Assembly (NCBI GenBank): GCA_963070105.1
Contig: OY718805.1
Coordinates: forward strand, 4,522,001-4,586,000
Direction: 5' to 3'
DNA length: 64,000 nt
Source of the DNA: Litomosoides sigmodontis
Taxonomy: Eukaryota > Nematoda > Chromadorea > Rhabditida > Onchocercidae
The notes beneath the pieces were generated by a model. It was not told where the DNA came from, made no database searches, and saw nothing but the letters and a program-made list of their open reading frames with translations. Within the stretch, counting starts at the first letter, position 1. Each line of letters starts with the position of its first letter. A program made the translations under genes and the position numbers. Shown here one piece after another: positions 1-12,108 of the stretch.

Positions 1-3000
1 TTCTCTTTGACTTCCCGATATTGATGATGAAAGCTTTTTTCATTCATTTCGTTGCACTTGTAATTATTCGACTGTAACCAGTTTTTTTTAACTTAGTGTT
101 TTCTTAAAATATTTACTACCACTTCATAAACTTATTTTGGACAAGTGGCTGAAAAGAAGGGAATTTCGGTTACTTATTTTTGAATTTATTAAAACAAACC
201 GTGCTTTTTTAGGACGTCTGATTTAGAGAGGGTTTTTATCGAGACTTTTGGTCTTCTGCTTTTTATATTATTTCTAGTGTCTGCTTATACTATTTCAAGG
301 TTTTATTGCGAGGAATGAGCACATTTGCTTTTCGGTGTATGCAAAAGTTTCGGTGTATTTTTCAATTTTATGCATTTGATAATAAGAATGGTTATACAAC
401 TTTCAAAAGATTTGACTTTGACAACTCGTATTTGACGTACGACAACTCGATCGTGATGCAACACTTATTTTAAAAATATTGAGCGTATCATGTGCAATGT
501 TCTTGAACAGTGAACTCGTCGTAATGATGATAATAAGGAGGAGGAAATTATTAAGCTTTAAACATAACAGAGACAATTAAAGTATGGCTAAAAAATAGAA
601 AATAATCTAAATGCGAATGAATTTTTTTTTGTTACATTCAAAATATATTTTTTGTATGAGGTTGGATTCGGTGTAGTGCTAACTTACTATAATAATTGGA
701 ATACCAAAGACGATTGATTAATTTGGCGATGTATTTATTTTACCAATTTATGGAGCAAAGTTTCACGAGTTGATTTAAAATTGTAATTAAATTTCTACTT
801 CAGACATTGAATTATTTTCCTTCAGCTGAAATTTAATTCCAGAAGAATTTTAAATTTGAATTAGAAAATGTTAAAAGTAAAAGTGTGAGGAGAAATTAAT
901 GCTCACTGTGAGGCATTTATTGTGTATGCTATAAACGATCATCCTCTAGGCGACCGCTTTATGCAGTGATTGAATGTAACAATTTTATCAAATATATTTT
1001 GCAAGCGGTCTATAGACAGTTATGGCATTTATACCAATTTGATCGTGTGATCGATGTTGAACTGATTTGTAACTTAGTCGATTTAAAACCTGTCAAATTT
1101 TAAATGAGAATTTAAAACCTGTCAAAAGCTAAATTTTTTAACATAAATCTTTTCCTTACGCTCCAATCGCAATTGCGAAATGTCGAGTAAAGCTACAAAT
1201 CAATCTTCAGCCTGCATTTCTCTCTCTCTTCAACTAATCTTCACTTCACATCTCCTCCCTTTTCACTTTCTCCGCCTTAATTTCAACAATTTTTTTCTCT
1301 TTGTGAAAACAAAGCAATTGCTTAGTGTTGCAAAGTGCTAATGTATATAAATCGAGCGAGACCTGTCTGTCGTTTGGTTGTCTCAGATCAAATCACCGAT
1401 GCAAATACAAATTCTCCTTCGCCATCGTTCAGTAGCAGTGAATGCGTTATCGATTAGTCTACTGACAGATTGATGTCGATGTCATCCTCGTTTAGTCTAT
1501 AGATATCTGATCCTTGTAAACATTCGTGTGTGTGTGTGTGTGTGTGTGTGTGCTTCTTCATTTGTTGTATGTTAGCTTCAGCTAGCAGCAGTTAGTGCCA
1601 ATATGACGCCTTCTAGCAGAAATAATTTAATTTGTTGTTTTGAAATTGATTTGACAACAAGTGACTGCCACAGATGGAGGAGGGCTAGCTTCTTCCCCCA
1701 CGTCTACAACAAATGTCCAAAATGTTTTGCTGATTCTCTTCAGTGGCCTCGTGCTGTTGTTGAAAGGCTTTTACAAGTGATAACTGCACGTATCTTTTTT
1801 TGAGGAAATTAGCATTGCTATTGCTTTAGCTATCTTTTTCGCTTTTAACTATCTCTTTGCAAATATTTCATCCTACAGCTTCTTTATCTATCCATTTCTA
1901 CTGCAAAATTATCGCGAACTGTGCACATCTCAGGCTACTCACTGATCGTCTTCTGTCGTTGTGAGGACCGATCACTGGGGAATACATCCCATTTTCCTTT
2001 TCTCCTCTTTTTTTGAGGAGCGGAGTGAGCTTCCTCTCCCAGTGGCTCAATGGCTGAACAAGAATTGGGATGGGGCGGTAGCACTGGCGGAAAAATCTCC
2101 CAATTTTTGAATGAAGTAGATTTCTATGCTTTCATAACTAGCAGTGAAAACTCTCTCACATTTCTAGTCTCAGTCTATCCGCTCATTCCCTCCTTTATGC
2201 TTACTAAGAGAGTGTTAACTCTTCTATTAAGGAGGTAGCACTTAAGCCTTTCATAGTAGCTATCACCATTCCAACACTTGTTTTATCATTGTTTCTCCAC
2301 CTGTTTGCCACTCCCCTAAACTTCATTTTTAAAAGCAAAATAGTGATAGTTTTTTTTGAAAATTTTAATTCGTACAATTATGTGTGAGAGCAGTTTGTCT
2401 AATCCTTAAAAATGCTCTTCTCTTTCCGACAGCTTTTGTCTTTTTCTTTCCAGCTAATAGCTTCGTGATGTTCCCGAAGAGTGACATAGCAAGGAAGCTA
2501 TTAATTATCGATCTTCGATTGCCATCTCATCGAGCGCAAAGCGATCATTAGCTTTTTGATAACCCAAAGACTTCATTCTTAAATCAATCAGTGAGAGAGA
2601 CGAATGTGTTCTGATCAGATTATTCTTTCAATTGGTAATCGTTTAAAATGGGTTCCATCAAGAATAAAACATTACGTTTCCATCACTCGATGCTCAGGCT
2701 TCCTCAACGAATACTTTTTTTTTTTTTTTATTTTACGCGATTTTCGTCATCTCGATTGAATGACATCTTTAGAATCTTCAAATTAATTATTTGTTTTTAA
2801 TCATGCTAAAATTTTTTTTTCTTTTCGAAAGATCTGGCGTGTGTTGAAAAGTTTTCAAGCAGTTTAAATCATTGAACAAGAGCTTATAAAAGTCTATTTG
2901 ATGGATCTAATATGCTTCCTCTCACAAATACGATGTTGATTTCTAATTTAAATGTATCTCAACTTACCGCTCATACACGTTTGTTATCTATGTATTTTTA

Positions 3001-3709
3001 TTCTTCAAATACTTTGTAATGTTAGCTGAGATCTCGTAGCAGAAACTTATTATCAAATGTCGATACTAATCAATTCAATTAGTATGTGATACTCCGACAG
3101 CTATTCATACTGGGCAATTTACGATTGTTGCGTATTATAAACATTTCATTGCTTTTCTGTCGATTTATGAACCTTTGAGTGATGTCATTTCAGACGTGAA
3201 ATTGCCGTGACCTCTTTTTAAGATATTATATGGGGAAAAGAAAATTGGATGAAAACACGTCTGCTACAATATAAGCAATTTTCATTCATTAACTTTTCCT
3301 TCAATTATAATATGTTCAAATATTTTATCATTTCAATTACCATGAAATTTACAAAATGGCAAAAAGAAGCACACGAATAACAACAAAATTTCATCAAATT
3401 TTACGAACTTATGTTTCAAGGTTCCCCAATTTCGTTTCTCAAGGATTCGTCAAATTTTCATTCTTACAAAGAAACGATGAAAAAAAAAATGAACAACGCG
3501 CACTGTGAAGTTAAAGTAACCATTAGCGATCTGCTTAGCTAAACGTGACATTCTTCAATTTTTTCTAAATTTGAATTCATCTCAGCGCACCTCCCCTCGT
3601 CCTCCTCCTCCCCGCTTACTTCCTTCCTTCCTAACAGCCTTACATTGCTTGCAACGATCTTTACCGCACACATTTTTATTCATTCTTTTTTCCTCCTCAA
3701 AATATTTAT
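1..3709. other. Non-coding AT-rich region
   Basis: No reading frame with homology or consistent splice structure was found. There is a short (GT)n tract at 1526-1552, and homopolymer A and T runs are frequent. Open frames at 1603-1803 and 2050-2238 are short, lack recognisable motifs and are probably chance. Confidence 0.6.
1526..1552. repeat. (GT)n microsatellite
   Basis: A run of about 13 GT units, seen directly in the sequence. Confidence 0.95.
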
Positions 3710-3909
3710 CATTTCCTCACTCCAATGAAAAGTTGTATCGTACAACCTAAGAAAGCTGTAATTAATGTCGCAGTGATGGCAGGTGTGATTCGACTTTGAT
3801 GATTCATAACGATCGATGATTTGTCGTGATGATAAGTGGTGAGACTGATTGCTTTTGTTAGTTTATGTTGTTGAGTGGATGAGTGAGGTTTTGATAGGTT
3901 AAGTGATAC

Positions 3910-5011
3910 CTTCTCGCAATGATAGAACATGCAACTCTCGTTCGGCTTCTTCAAAACACACTGTTTCATTAAATTTCTGCAAATGTTTATGGCATCGTTG
4001 TATGAGTAAGTGAGAATGAATAAGCGATAAGAATGAAGTACCAAATTAGGCTAAAAATTTTTTGAATTAAAAAAAAAATAAAGAAATTGGTAAATACCGA
4101 AAGCATTCTGTGTTGTGGTGCAAATCCAAAATATTTGAATAAGCACAAAAGTATGCATACAGTCGTGCCAGATGTTTCAAACTTTGTTCTACTTCCTGAT
4201 AATTAAGAAACACAAATGCTTTTTCTCACATTTGTCCGTTTTTTCCTTTTGCAAAGTGAAAAAGTTAATTTAAAATTAATCATGTAAATTCTACGCGATC
4301 ATACTTAGCCTCTATTTTTATCACCACTAGTTAGTGATAGGGTTTCTGGTGATACTCCATATCACAAGCACATTTCGCATCACGCAGTCGATTTATGTTG
4401 ATTGAAATTTTTCAAGAGTTAAGAAATAAACAATTACAGCAGTAGCTGTTGATTTATTGTTTTCGGCTTTCACATCACAAAGAGCAAGAAGAAGTGAAAA
4501 CGTCGTCACCGACATACCTTTTTTCATGCCTAACTGAAAAATTTAATTTTATACAAAAAATCCACTTCCAGCCATTCATCCGTTTTAATATTTAATTATA
4601 ATTTTAATTAATTTGTAATTAATTCAGTGATAATTTTTTAATTATTTTAGCTAAAATTTTTAATTAATTTAACGATAATTATTTGCTATCATTTTCCAAC
4701 AAAGTCCCATCAGCGTAAATGTTTTGAAAAGAAAAATTTTCTCTCTGATAAGTCCTAAAGAATTCCATCGTTGAGAGAGTTTACACAAATCTACTAGTTA
4801 CTTTTGTAGCCAAACATGGAAGAATATTGTGTGTATGAGTGAAGCAGAATTCTATGATATTATGCGATCCGATCTCCTCCACATTAGCATAATTTGTTTC
4901 GTTGCCTTCCGGAATACATCTCTGGTAGTCGTCGTAACAGTTCGGAATTATTTCTTTACCAAAGACTGCAAAAACAACAAGGGACACTTCAACACAAGTC
5001 GATTGCAGCAT
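3910..5011 (-). CDS. Possible small Cys-rich secreted protein (partial model)
   Basis: Two minus-strand exons can be joined in phase. The first is 5011 to 4802 and starts with MLQSTCVEVSLVVFAVFG, which resembles a signal peptide. An internal acceptor at 4966 could alternatively begin this exon. It ends at an AAA|GTAACT donor. The second exon is 3976 to 3910 (acceptor TTTGCAG, donor GAAG|GTATCA). The joined product carries spaced cysteines (NCYDDYQRC, EFCF, LPCL, TVCF) and an N-linked site at NETV. The 3' end is not resolved. A second open frame over the distal exon ends in a hydrophobic tail (about 3712-3790) resembling a GPI signal, but it is out of phase with exon one. I do not recognise the family, and a chance open frame is possible. 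Confidence 0.33.
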
Positions 5012-7270
5012 TTACGTCGTATAAATGAATTTCCATTCACCGAACACTCTTATATAGCTCTGAACATTGTAGGAAATTTGCTTAAAATCATATTGTTTCG
5101 ATTCGATTCCATATTTTTGAGGAAAGTAAGAATTGTAAAATTGCGAGATCTCTGAAGAAGGAGTGGGCGATGAGGGACTTCAATGCATGCATATTTGAAG
5201 CTTTACCTTCGAATGTTACTTCTTGAATTCCCTCAATTTAACAATTTATGCTTCATTCGCAGTAGGAACAGTAGTCGAGTGATCAAATAAGCAGTGCGAA
5301 TTTTGCTTGTGCATGTGTATAATTGTTGCACTATTGGTGCTAAGTGTACCACCGTAGTATATGACGAGTTCGAAGAGCACCTCAGACTATATTGTTATTG
5401 GAATTAAATTTGAAATGTATAAATTTATTAGTGTTAGCTAACGATGAGGGCTACAAAATGAAGCCACTGAGCTCACTGATCATACTTCCACATTTATAGA
5501 TCTACAATTGAAATATAATGTAAGCGCAAGCGCAACTTACAAGTCTTCCTATTTCTCCGCGATTGTTTTTTTTTGAAGTACTTCACGACATATGCATAGG
5601 ACTTGATCAGTTTGAAAGTTTTGTGTGTGTGTGTTTTTTTTTCATCACTCTGCTAATTATTATCATTACGTAATGATCACAAAATATCTACTCTCATCAT
5701 TTATCTACCTCGAATTTTCCTCCTACATGAATAGTTTGATTCCTTATGTTCGAAATTCATAATTTTTTTCTCTTCGATTTCCTTTTTATTAACATTTGGA
5801 CATTTTTCATGTAATTAGCTTATATTTATTTTATTGCTTCTCTCAACAATTCCAAGAATGTTTGAATAAGTGAGTAATTGGAGATATTAGGAGAGTGAGA
5901 GCAATGCACTGATAGAGTTCATTCTTACCACTTTTATCAAATTCAACTAAAAAAGAGTTCCCGAACATTTACCTTATCTTATCACAACCGAATTACGAAA
6001 TGTTTCTTTGAGAGCACGCTTTTCAGGCATCTCACCAACCTCTCTTTCCTGTTTTCGGAACAGACCCGGCCAGTCATTAGGGCTTCCTTCTCTCTTAGCG
6101 AACAATGAGGAAATGTCTGTGATGGGAGAGAATGCTTGCTACTTTGATAGCTATCCTTAAAATGAAGATGGAACAGATGTTGCTTCCCCTCTTCTGCTCT
6201 AAGCACTTTTATGGCATTAATTTATTATGCGGAATTTATCTACATATATTTTACTAGGAGGTATTGTGTGCCTAAAGAATGGATTCTCGAATGGACGGGG
6301 AATTTAAGATTTTTTCAACAGTGGAAATTCCGAACGTTTTAACTATGTTCTTCAACGTTCGTTTGTTCTTTTACACTTTGAAATAACTCAAATGTTAATG
6401 TTTAACTTTGAGATAACTTAAATGCTACTGTTTTTTAGGCTATTGCTATTGCTATTGCATCTTTTAAATTAGCCTAAGTTTGAAGTGTGAATTTTTCAAT
6501 GATTGAATTACGATGTGATCGTAGCGTTGATTGCGTTTTCTTCTCATTTTCATCCTCACAGTCTTTTAAATCATTTCGATTACCTCTTCAAAATGTCAAG
6601 CGAATAGGCATTTCGGTGAGATAGGTATGAGAGGAGTTCTGAAAAGCATTTTACCGTCTTCTACTCCTGCTTTCAAAGAGGCCTGTGAATGAATTGAATG
6701 GTACGATGAGCATTTATAAAGTACTGTTTACAATTTCTGTCCTCTCTCCACTGTCTTCTCAGGTCTACCTTAGTCTTCAATCCTTAGCTTACTATATATT
6801 TAGCTAAATCAGAATTACAGTACCAGAAATTCTTATATTCTTTTCAGCGCAAATCTCATGTTTTTCATTGATATCATTTGGGTTGTGCATGGGCCTTATA
6901 GAGTTCATAGCTATTTGATGTTATGTAGTAAGTAACGAAATTGTAAATTTAATAAAAAAACTTTGGAAAATATTTGATTATTTTTCATGAAAATTTTATG
7001 TGAAATTTTTAATTTTTTTCTTTCTCGAAATTTGTATGTTTTTGAATTAATAAGAAGGAAAATTTTCAAAATTTCTTTTTGAGTTTTTGGTGTCTCTTTT
7101 CTAAAAATTTATTTTTTAGGTGTCAAATATGTTTTACACATAGCATGTTTTATTAGTTACGGGACTTCTGCTATTGTAAGACTGCGAATCGAAATTCTCT
7201 GCACTTTAGTTTGAAGGTGATTTTGTAACCGGAAGGAATAATTAATTCCCTCCACTCCATTCCGGTTCCG
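5012..7270. other. Intergenic region
   Basis: AT-rich, with a short GT tract near 5622-5632 and long A/T runs. The minus-strand open frame at 5982-6206 has no recognisable domain. No gene is supported here. Confidence 0.6.
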
Positions 7271-10200
7271 ATGCAACCGTTGGGAAGTGCTGATGCAGTC
7301 GGCTCATGCATTCATCTGATTCCATCCCAATTGACTAACGTTTCTGCACGGTAAGTATTTTTCTTTCAGCTCAACTCAGCAAAAGGAAAGTTGAATTTAC
7401 AATATTTAAATTGCGCTAACAAGTCCTTATTCCCAGTCATTTAGCATTCTTTGTTGATTCTAATGGTTCTGAAGATTATCACTATTTCTTAATAAGTTGT
7501 TAAGTAATGCCTTCTTCCAAAGTTGGTAAGTCGTCTTTCACAGGAGGCAATCCATTAGATTCTAATAGCTTCAACGTCCTCTCTTCTTTTGTTTTTCAAA
7601 CTTAGCTTTCATGAAATAAGCTTTAAAGGATGAATTTGTATTAGATATTGGAGAATAAAATCTGTCGATTAAAAAATAGGCTAATTTCAATCAAACTTTC
7701 AAGTATTGCTGTCGTTGGTAAGTGATAATCGCTTGAGGGTTGTGACAGCGTTGCAGAGAGAGGATATCATCGGCAACAACTGATGGATTGATGGGAAGCT
7801 ATGATGAAGGTGCTGATCGAATTGTTCGTCTTGAGCAGGAACTGAGTGCTGCCAGACATTCCATCGCTGAAAAGGAAGCGAAATGCTTACGCTTGAGTGA
7901 GCTTCAGAATCACGTAGATTCTGAAGTACAGGATCTAACCGAGAAACTCTTCCAAGTGCTTTTTTTCTGCTATACACTCATCTGTTGTACGTTCCAATTT
8001 TTGAGTGCACTGCAACCACTACTACTGCTTAATTGCACATAGAGCTACTGGCTACTGCAGTGGACATTTTTGCTATGACTCGCATCAGCTAAAAGTGGTT
8101 ATTATCAAAGCTTAAAATTAGATTGGGTGGAAGTGAGACTAATTTTTCGATAAGAGTACAGTTCTACTCTAAAGGAATTGTTGACAGAACGTCTCTACAG
8201 ACGTAATGAAAGCAGTCTAATCTATCCACTTTTTAGGAAGCCTATCGAATGGTTAATGATGCTGAAAGTCGTCGAGCGAAAGCGGAAAAATTGCTTGCTG
8301 AAAGCCATTTGAAAGTATCTCATTTCTTCGATACCAAATTTTGCTAACACTTTTCCTATCTTTCGCCTACGACTTGCCTTAATCTGTTGAAAATTCCTCA
8401 CAATAAATTATCTACAACTCAGACTATTCGAATTTCTGAACACATTGATTATAATTTTCCAGGTTGATATGTTAGCTGCCGAAGTGGAATCTTTGAAAAT
8501 TCTTGTGAAGCCAATCTCTTCTGTGTCGCAAGTAACACATTTAACTGCCATAACGCCTCAGCGAACCGGAACCTCAACGAACCGGCTGTCACGTTTTCTT
8601 GGCAACAAACGTAAGTGTGCACATCACTTACGCATTCACCAAACGGCTGATCATTTTTCTTTTCATTTGTTTAGACGCATAGCTTCCCTCAAATCCTTTA
8701 GAAAAGAAAACGTGTTCTGGCAAATCGATTTTTTGCATTTCATTCCACTTTCTTTGTTTCCAAAAAAAATGCATTAAATATAAAATGTGATGATAGGATG
8801 TTACTGAAATAAAAAAAAAACTTCCATCTTTCATAGGACGAGAGGAACGACATAGCTCTGCAAATAATCATAAAAGTTTCACTTTGCCGTCTTCTGGACG
8901 AGATTCGTCGTCAGCACTAGCACAGAGTGGCGAACGTGAACCGGTATCTGAGGTACTGCACTGAACATTTGCTTTGTAATTTCTGCCATTTCTCATTTTT
9001 TTGAACTTTTAAATTAAAATAATTACTCGTACTATTGCACTGTCACAACGGAGGAAACCAAGGAACTGTTAGTCTTCTTTTGAAATAAAACATAATATTT
9101 AGATCGATCCTATTTATCACAGAGAATTTACGCACTGGAGAGAACGAGGTGCTTCAATGGATGACACTTCACCTTTCCTGTCACGCATCATTGCAGAAGA
9201 TGTTTGTCCATGCCTTAATTTCACTAGCACTAAGGTAATTTATTGCTATTGTTTTATAATTTCAACGAAACAATCTTTGATGTGTTTTGCTTTTGCCTCT
9301 TCAAATTTTCGCATATTTTCTTGAAAGTATTAAAATTAAATGATTTGAATAGTATTCAAATTATGAGAATAGGTTGATTCGTCAAGTGCCGCGATGTTTC
9401 CAATAAAAACATGTGCTTGTTCTATGGAGATTTTTTCTCTCCTCGTTTCCTTGTTATTTAGTAAGGAAAATATGGATGTGATCATGCATTTGTAATTACT
9501 CCCTAAATTCTCAGCTAACAGAGGAAGTGCTGGATGCAATCAAGACAAATACTTTGGAACTGGAAGCCGTTTCGGAAGCAAAACCCACTGTTAGGTAAAT
9601 GACGTGTGCACCACGCTACTACTATTTCAAATATCACCTACCTGTTTTAAATTTGCTAAATGTAAACTCTAGGGATGGCAAGTTCTAAGTTATCATGCAT
9701 ATAATGCAAATAGTCACTTTCATGGTTTGGCAACTATTCGACATCTTTCTTCAGAACTTGCGCGTTATCTATGGTTCCACGTTTCTGTCCCTACAAGATG
9801 AGAGTTGCCGCTGACGCGGAATGGTACTATATTTCATTGTTAGCACGAAATCGGGTACGTTCAGCATTCGATTCGTTTAGAAACGTAGAATATCTTCTAC
9901 CGTATTTTGCTCATATGGTAAATATGACTTTGTTGACACGAAGTGTGCATGAGACTCTATGTGTAATTAAATTTATTGCGGGAAAGTTAAAAATCATCAT
10001 CATCCTTTCATCTAATGCTGAATATTCTCTAGTATCTCAGTCCATATTTGCTCTCATGTTGAAGTTTGATTCTCATCACTCGTTTGAATGCTTGAGCGGC
10101 GGATGATTTCAGCCACCACCACCATCCTATACGTACACTTGCACCACAGGACCTCCAAAAATCGTAGCAATAGCCGGAGAGTTTCATTTTTGAAGGTTTG

Positions 10201-10474
10201 CCGTGCTGGTTGCTCTCTCCGGCATTTTTTAATTATTACTATTATTAGCTTCCCAAAGCAAAAGAAAGGCATTCCAACCTGCACGCTTAGCACTTCCATT
10301 ATTCATTTTCAGATAGCTGCAGTGTGTGACTTTTTCACTTACATTCGTTATGTAAACCAAGGAATTGTGAAATGTGGCGTGCACGACTCGTACTGGGATG
10401 TTATAACATTACGGAAAAATATGACGCTGGCAAGATTAGGCCTGAACTTCATCCCAAAAATTGGAGGTTCATAA
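7271..10474 (+). CDS. Rabin3/GRAB-like Sec2-domain Rab guanine nucleotide exchange factor
   Basis: Nine exons join in phase: 7271-7350, 7757-7955, 8237-8314, 8463-8610, 8837-8952, 9103-9234, 9515-9594, 9755-9854 and 10313-10474, giving 364 residues. RAB3IL1/RAB3IP proteins are about 380-480. Residues about 45-145 form the coiled coil of the Sec2 GEF domain, with the family signature around DLTEKLFQ/EAYRMV followed by VDMLAAEVESLK. The C-terminal half keeps the conserved block TCALSMVPRFCPYKMRV, then YYIS, CDFFTYIRY, a WDV segment and LRKNMTLARLG, all close in order to vertebrate Rabin8. By family, it should catalyse GDP release from a Rab of the Rab3/Rab8 group on secretory vesicles or at the ciliary base. 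The ATG at 7271 is chosen because its exon ends in phase with the coiled-coil exon; earlier ATGs were not explored exhaustively. All introns in this model use GT-AG. Confidence 0.88.
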
Positions 10475-11900
10475 GCTGGAACTTGATGACTGCGAATTGG
10501 AGTGCTTCAGAGTATTTTATTCTTTAACTGTAAGTTGTTATTTTTAGTGATTATTCATTTAGTTATTGAAGCCTTATGAAAAATTTACTCAACCGCAATA
10601 GGATGAAAAAATTCGATTAATAACAATAACTGAAACTAGAAAGTTCATGTCAGCTGGTTGTTGCACAGTGAAATTTTGTATGTATTTTGCAATTGAATTG
10701 TTTTGACTTGTTTGCTTGTTTCATGCTTCTTACTTTTCACACCGATAACGTTGTTCAATTTCGATGCTACGATAGTTGAAATATATAAAGTTCTTCCTAC
10801 ATGAAATACTACTCGGAATATGCAGTAATATTCATTTTGTTTTAAATTTCATAATTCACTTGTGCCACCACTTTCGTAACAGAGTTATGAGATTTACGCC
10901 TGTTATTGCCTAATTCTCTGGTAGACATATCAACGATTGCACGAATCGATTCCCATCGTGACCTTCTAATTCAAAGGAGAAGTGGGTCGGTCACTTCCAT
11001 CACCTGTCACCTGTCACCTTAGCTACCTCTCTAGGACGACCCGTTTGCAGACCCATTCCGAGTAATTAGTGCCCTGTCCAATTTCTGATTGCTCAAATTT
11101 CCATAAGCTTTATTTCACATCCAACCCGAATATCCATCTAAGATACTTTAGCTCATTGGGACGTTTAAGTGTTAATCATAAAAGTGTTGAAATTAATGCT
11201 TTGTAACACTTTGTAAATTGTATAATATCTGTTCACAGAAAGCTATGATAACCGTCGTAGTACTGTTTTAGTTCTTTTCCTCCCAAAAGGTGTAAGAAGT
11301 TTTGTTCTCATCTCATTTTTGTTTTTCTTGTCTTGTCACTTTTTATAAGTCTAACAGATTTTCGTCGTTGTTGCATTTTTAAGTTTCAATGCTAAAAATA
11401 ATTGATTAAATAGTAGCTGCGAAACACCATAATATACATTTGGGGATTTCATGTGCTCACTAATGCAGTGAAAATTTCTAGCTAATAAGGGCCTTGGAAT
11501 AATGTGTTCTGTTGTTAGTACTTATGTGCTGATCATGCGGATGAAAGTTGGCTTCGAAATTTGCATAAATGCTAGAAATAATTCTATAAAAATGATTGGA
11601 ATTTATGGTTGTGCTGTTTCAGTTTATTGTACATTATCATTCGTAAGTGAAGAGGTTGGTTGTGGAGCACCAGAGGAAGACAGCGGAGGTTAACATGTCA
11701 TTATATTCTAGTGTGAAAATTTTACCCTTTTTCTGTACATTTTACTACTTTAGCCCTACCCGTAGAAAATATTATGTCCAATGCTGAAATCACTACATTT
11801 TTATGATCGACTTTCTCAGTACGAGAACGTCGATTGACACGTCGTTGTTGAAAAAAAAATCATGGAACGATTCGTTCTGATGCAAAAAAAAACTCTTTTT
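10475..11900. other. Intergenic region between the Rab GEF and rml-2
   Basis: No coding exon is supported. A locally GC-richer patch near 10970-11060 contains tandem CACCTG E-box-like hexamers (about 11001-11020). The open frame at 11502-11693 has no recognisable domain. Confidence 0.5.
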
Positions 11901-11916
11901 TATTATGCTATCGCAG

Positions 11917-12108
11917 GTGTTGATGTCTGCGTGTTGATGTCTGTGTTGATGTCTGCGTATACACCTGGAAACTGCTTAAAAACTAGGCATTACTAAGTGG
12001 TCAGTGCTTTATTCCAGCTGCGTCATATCATGTATTTCTGATTTACTTGTCCATTCTTTGTTCCATAATGTTCAATTACAGAAGGTGTTGATGTCTGCGT
12101 ATACACCT
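11917..12108 (+). repeat. Repeated copies of the rml-2 start-codon segment
   Basis: The sequence GTGTTGATGTCTGC recurs in tandem at about 11917, 11931 and 11943. The last copy continues into CGTATACACCT, matching the true start region of rml-2 at 12085-12108. The upstream copy is preceded by a TCGCAG acceptor-like site, and the true copy by TTACAG. After the shared part, the upstream frame reaches a stop within a few codons. Confidence 0.8.
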
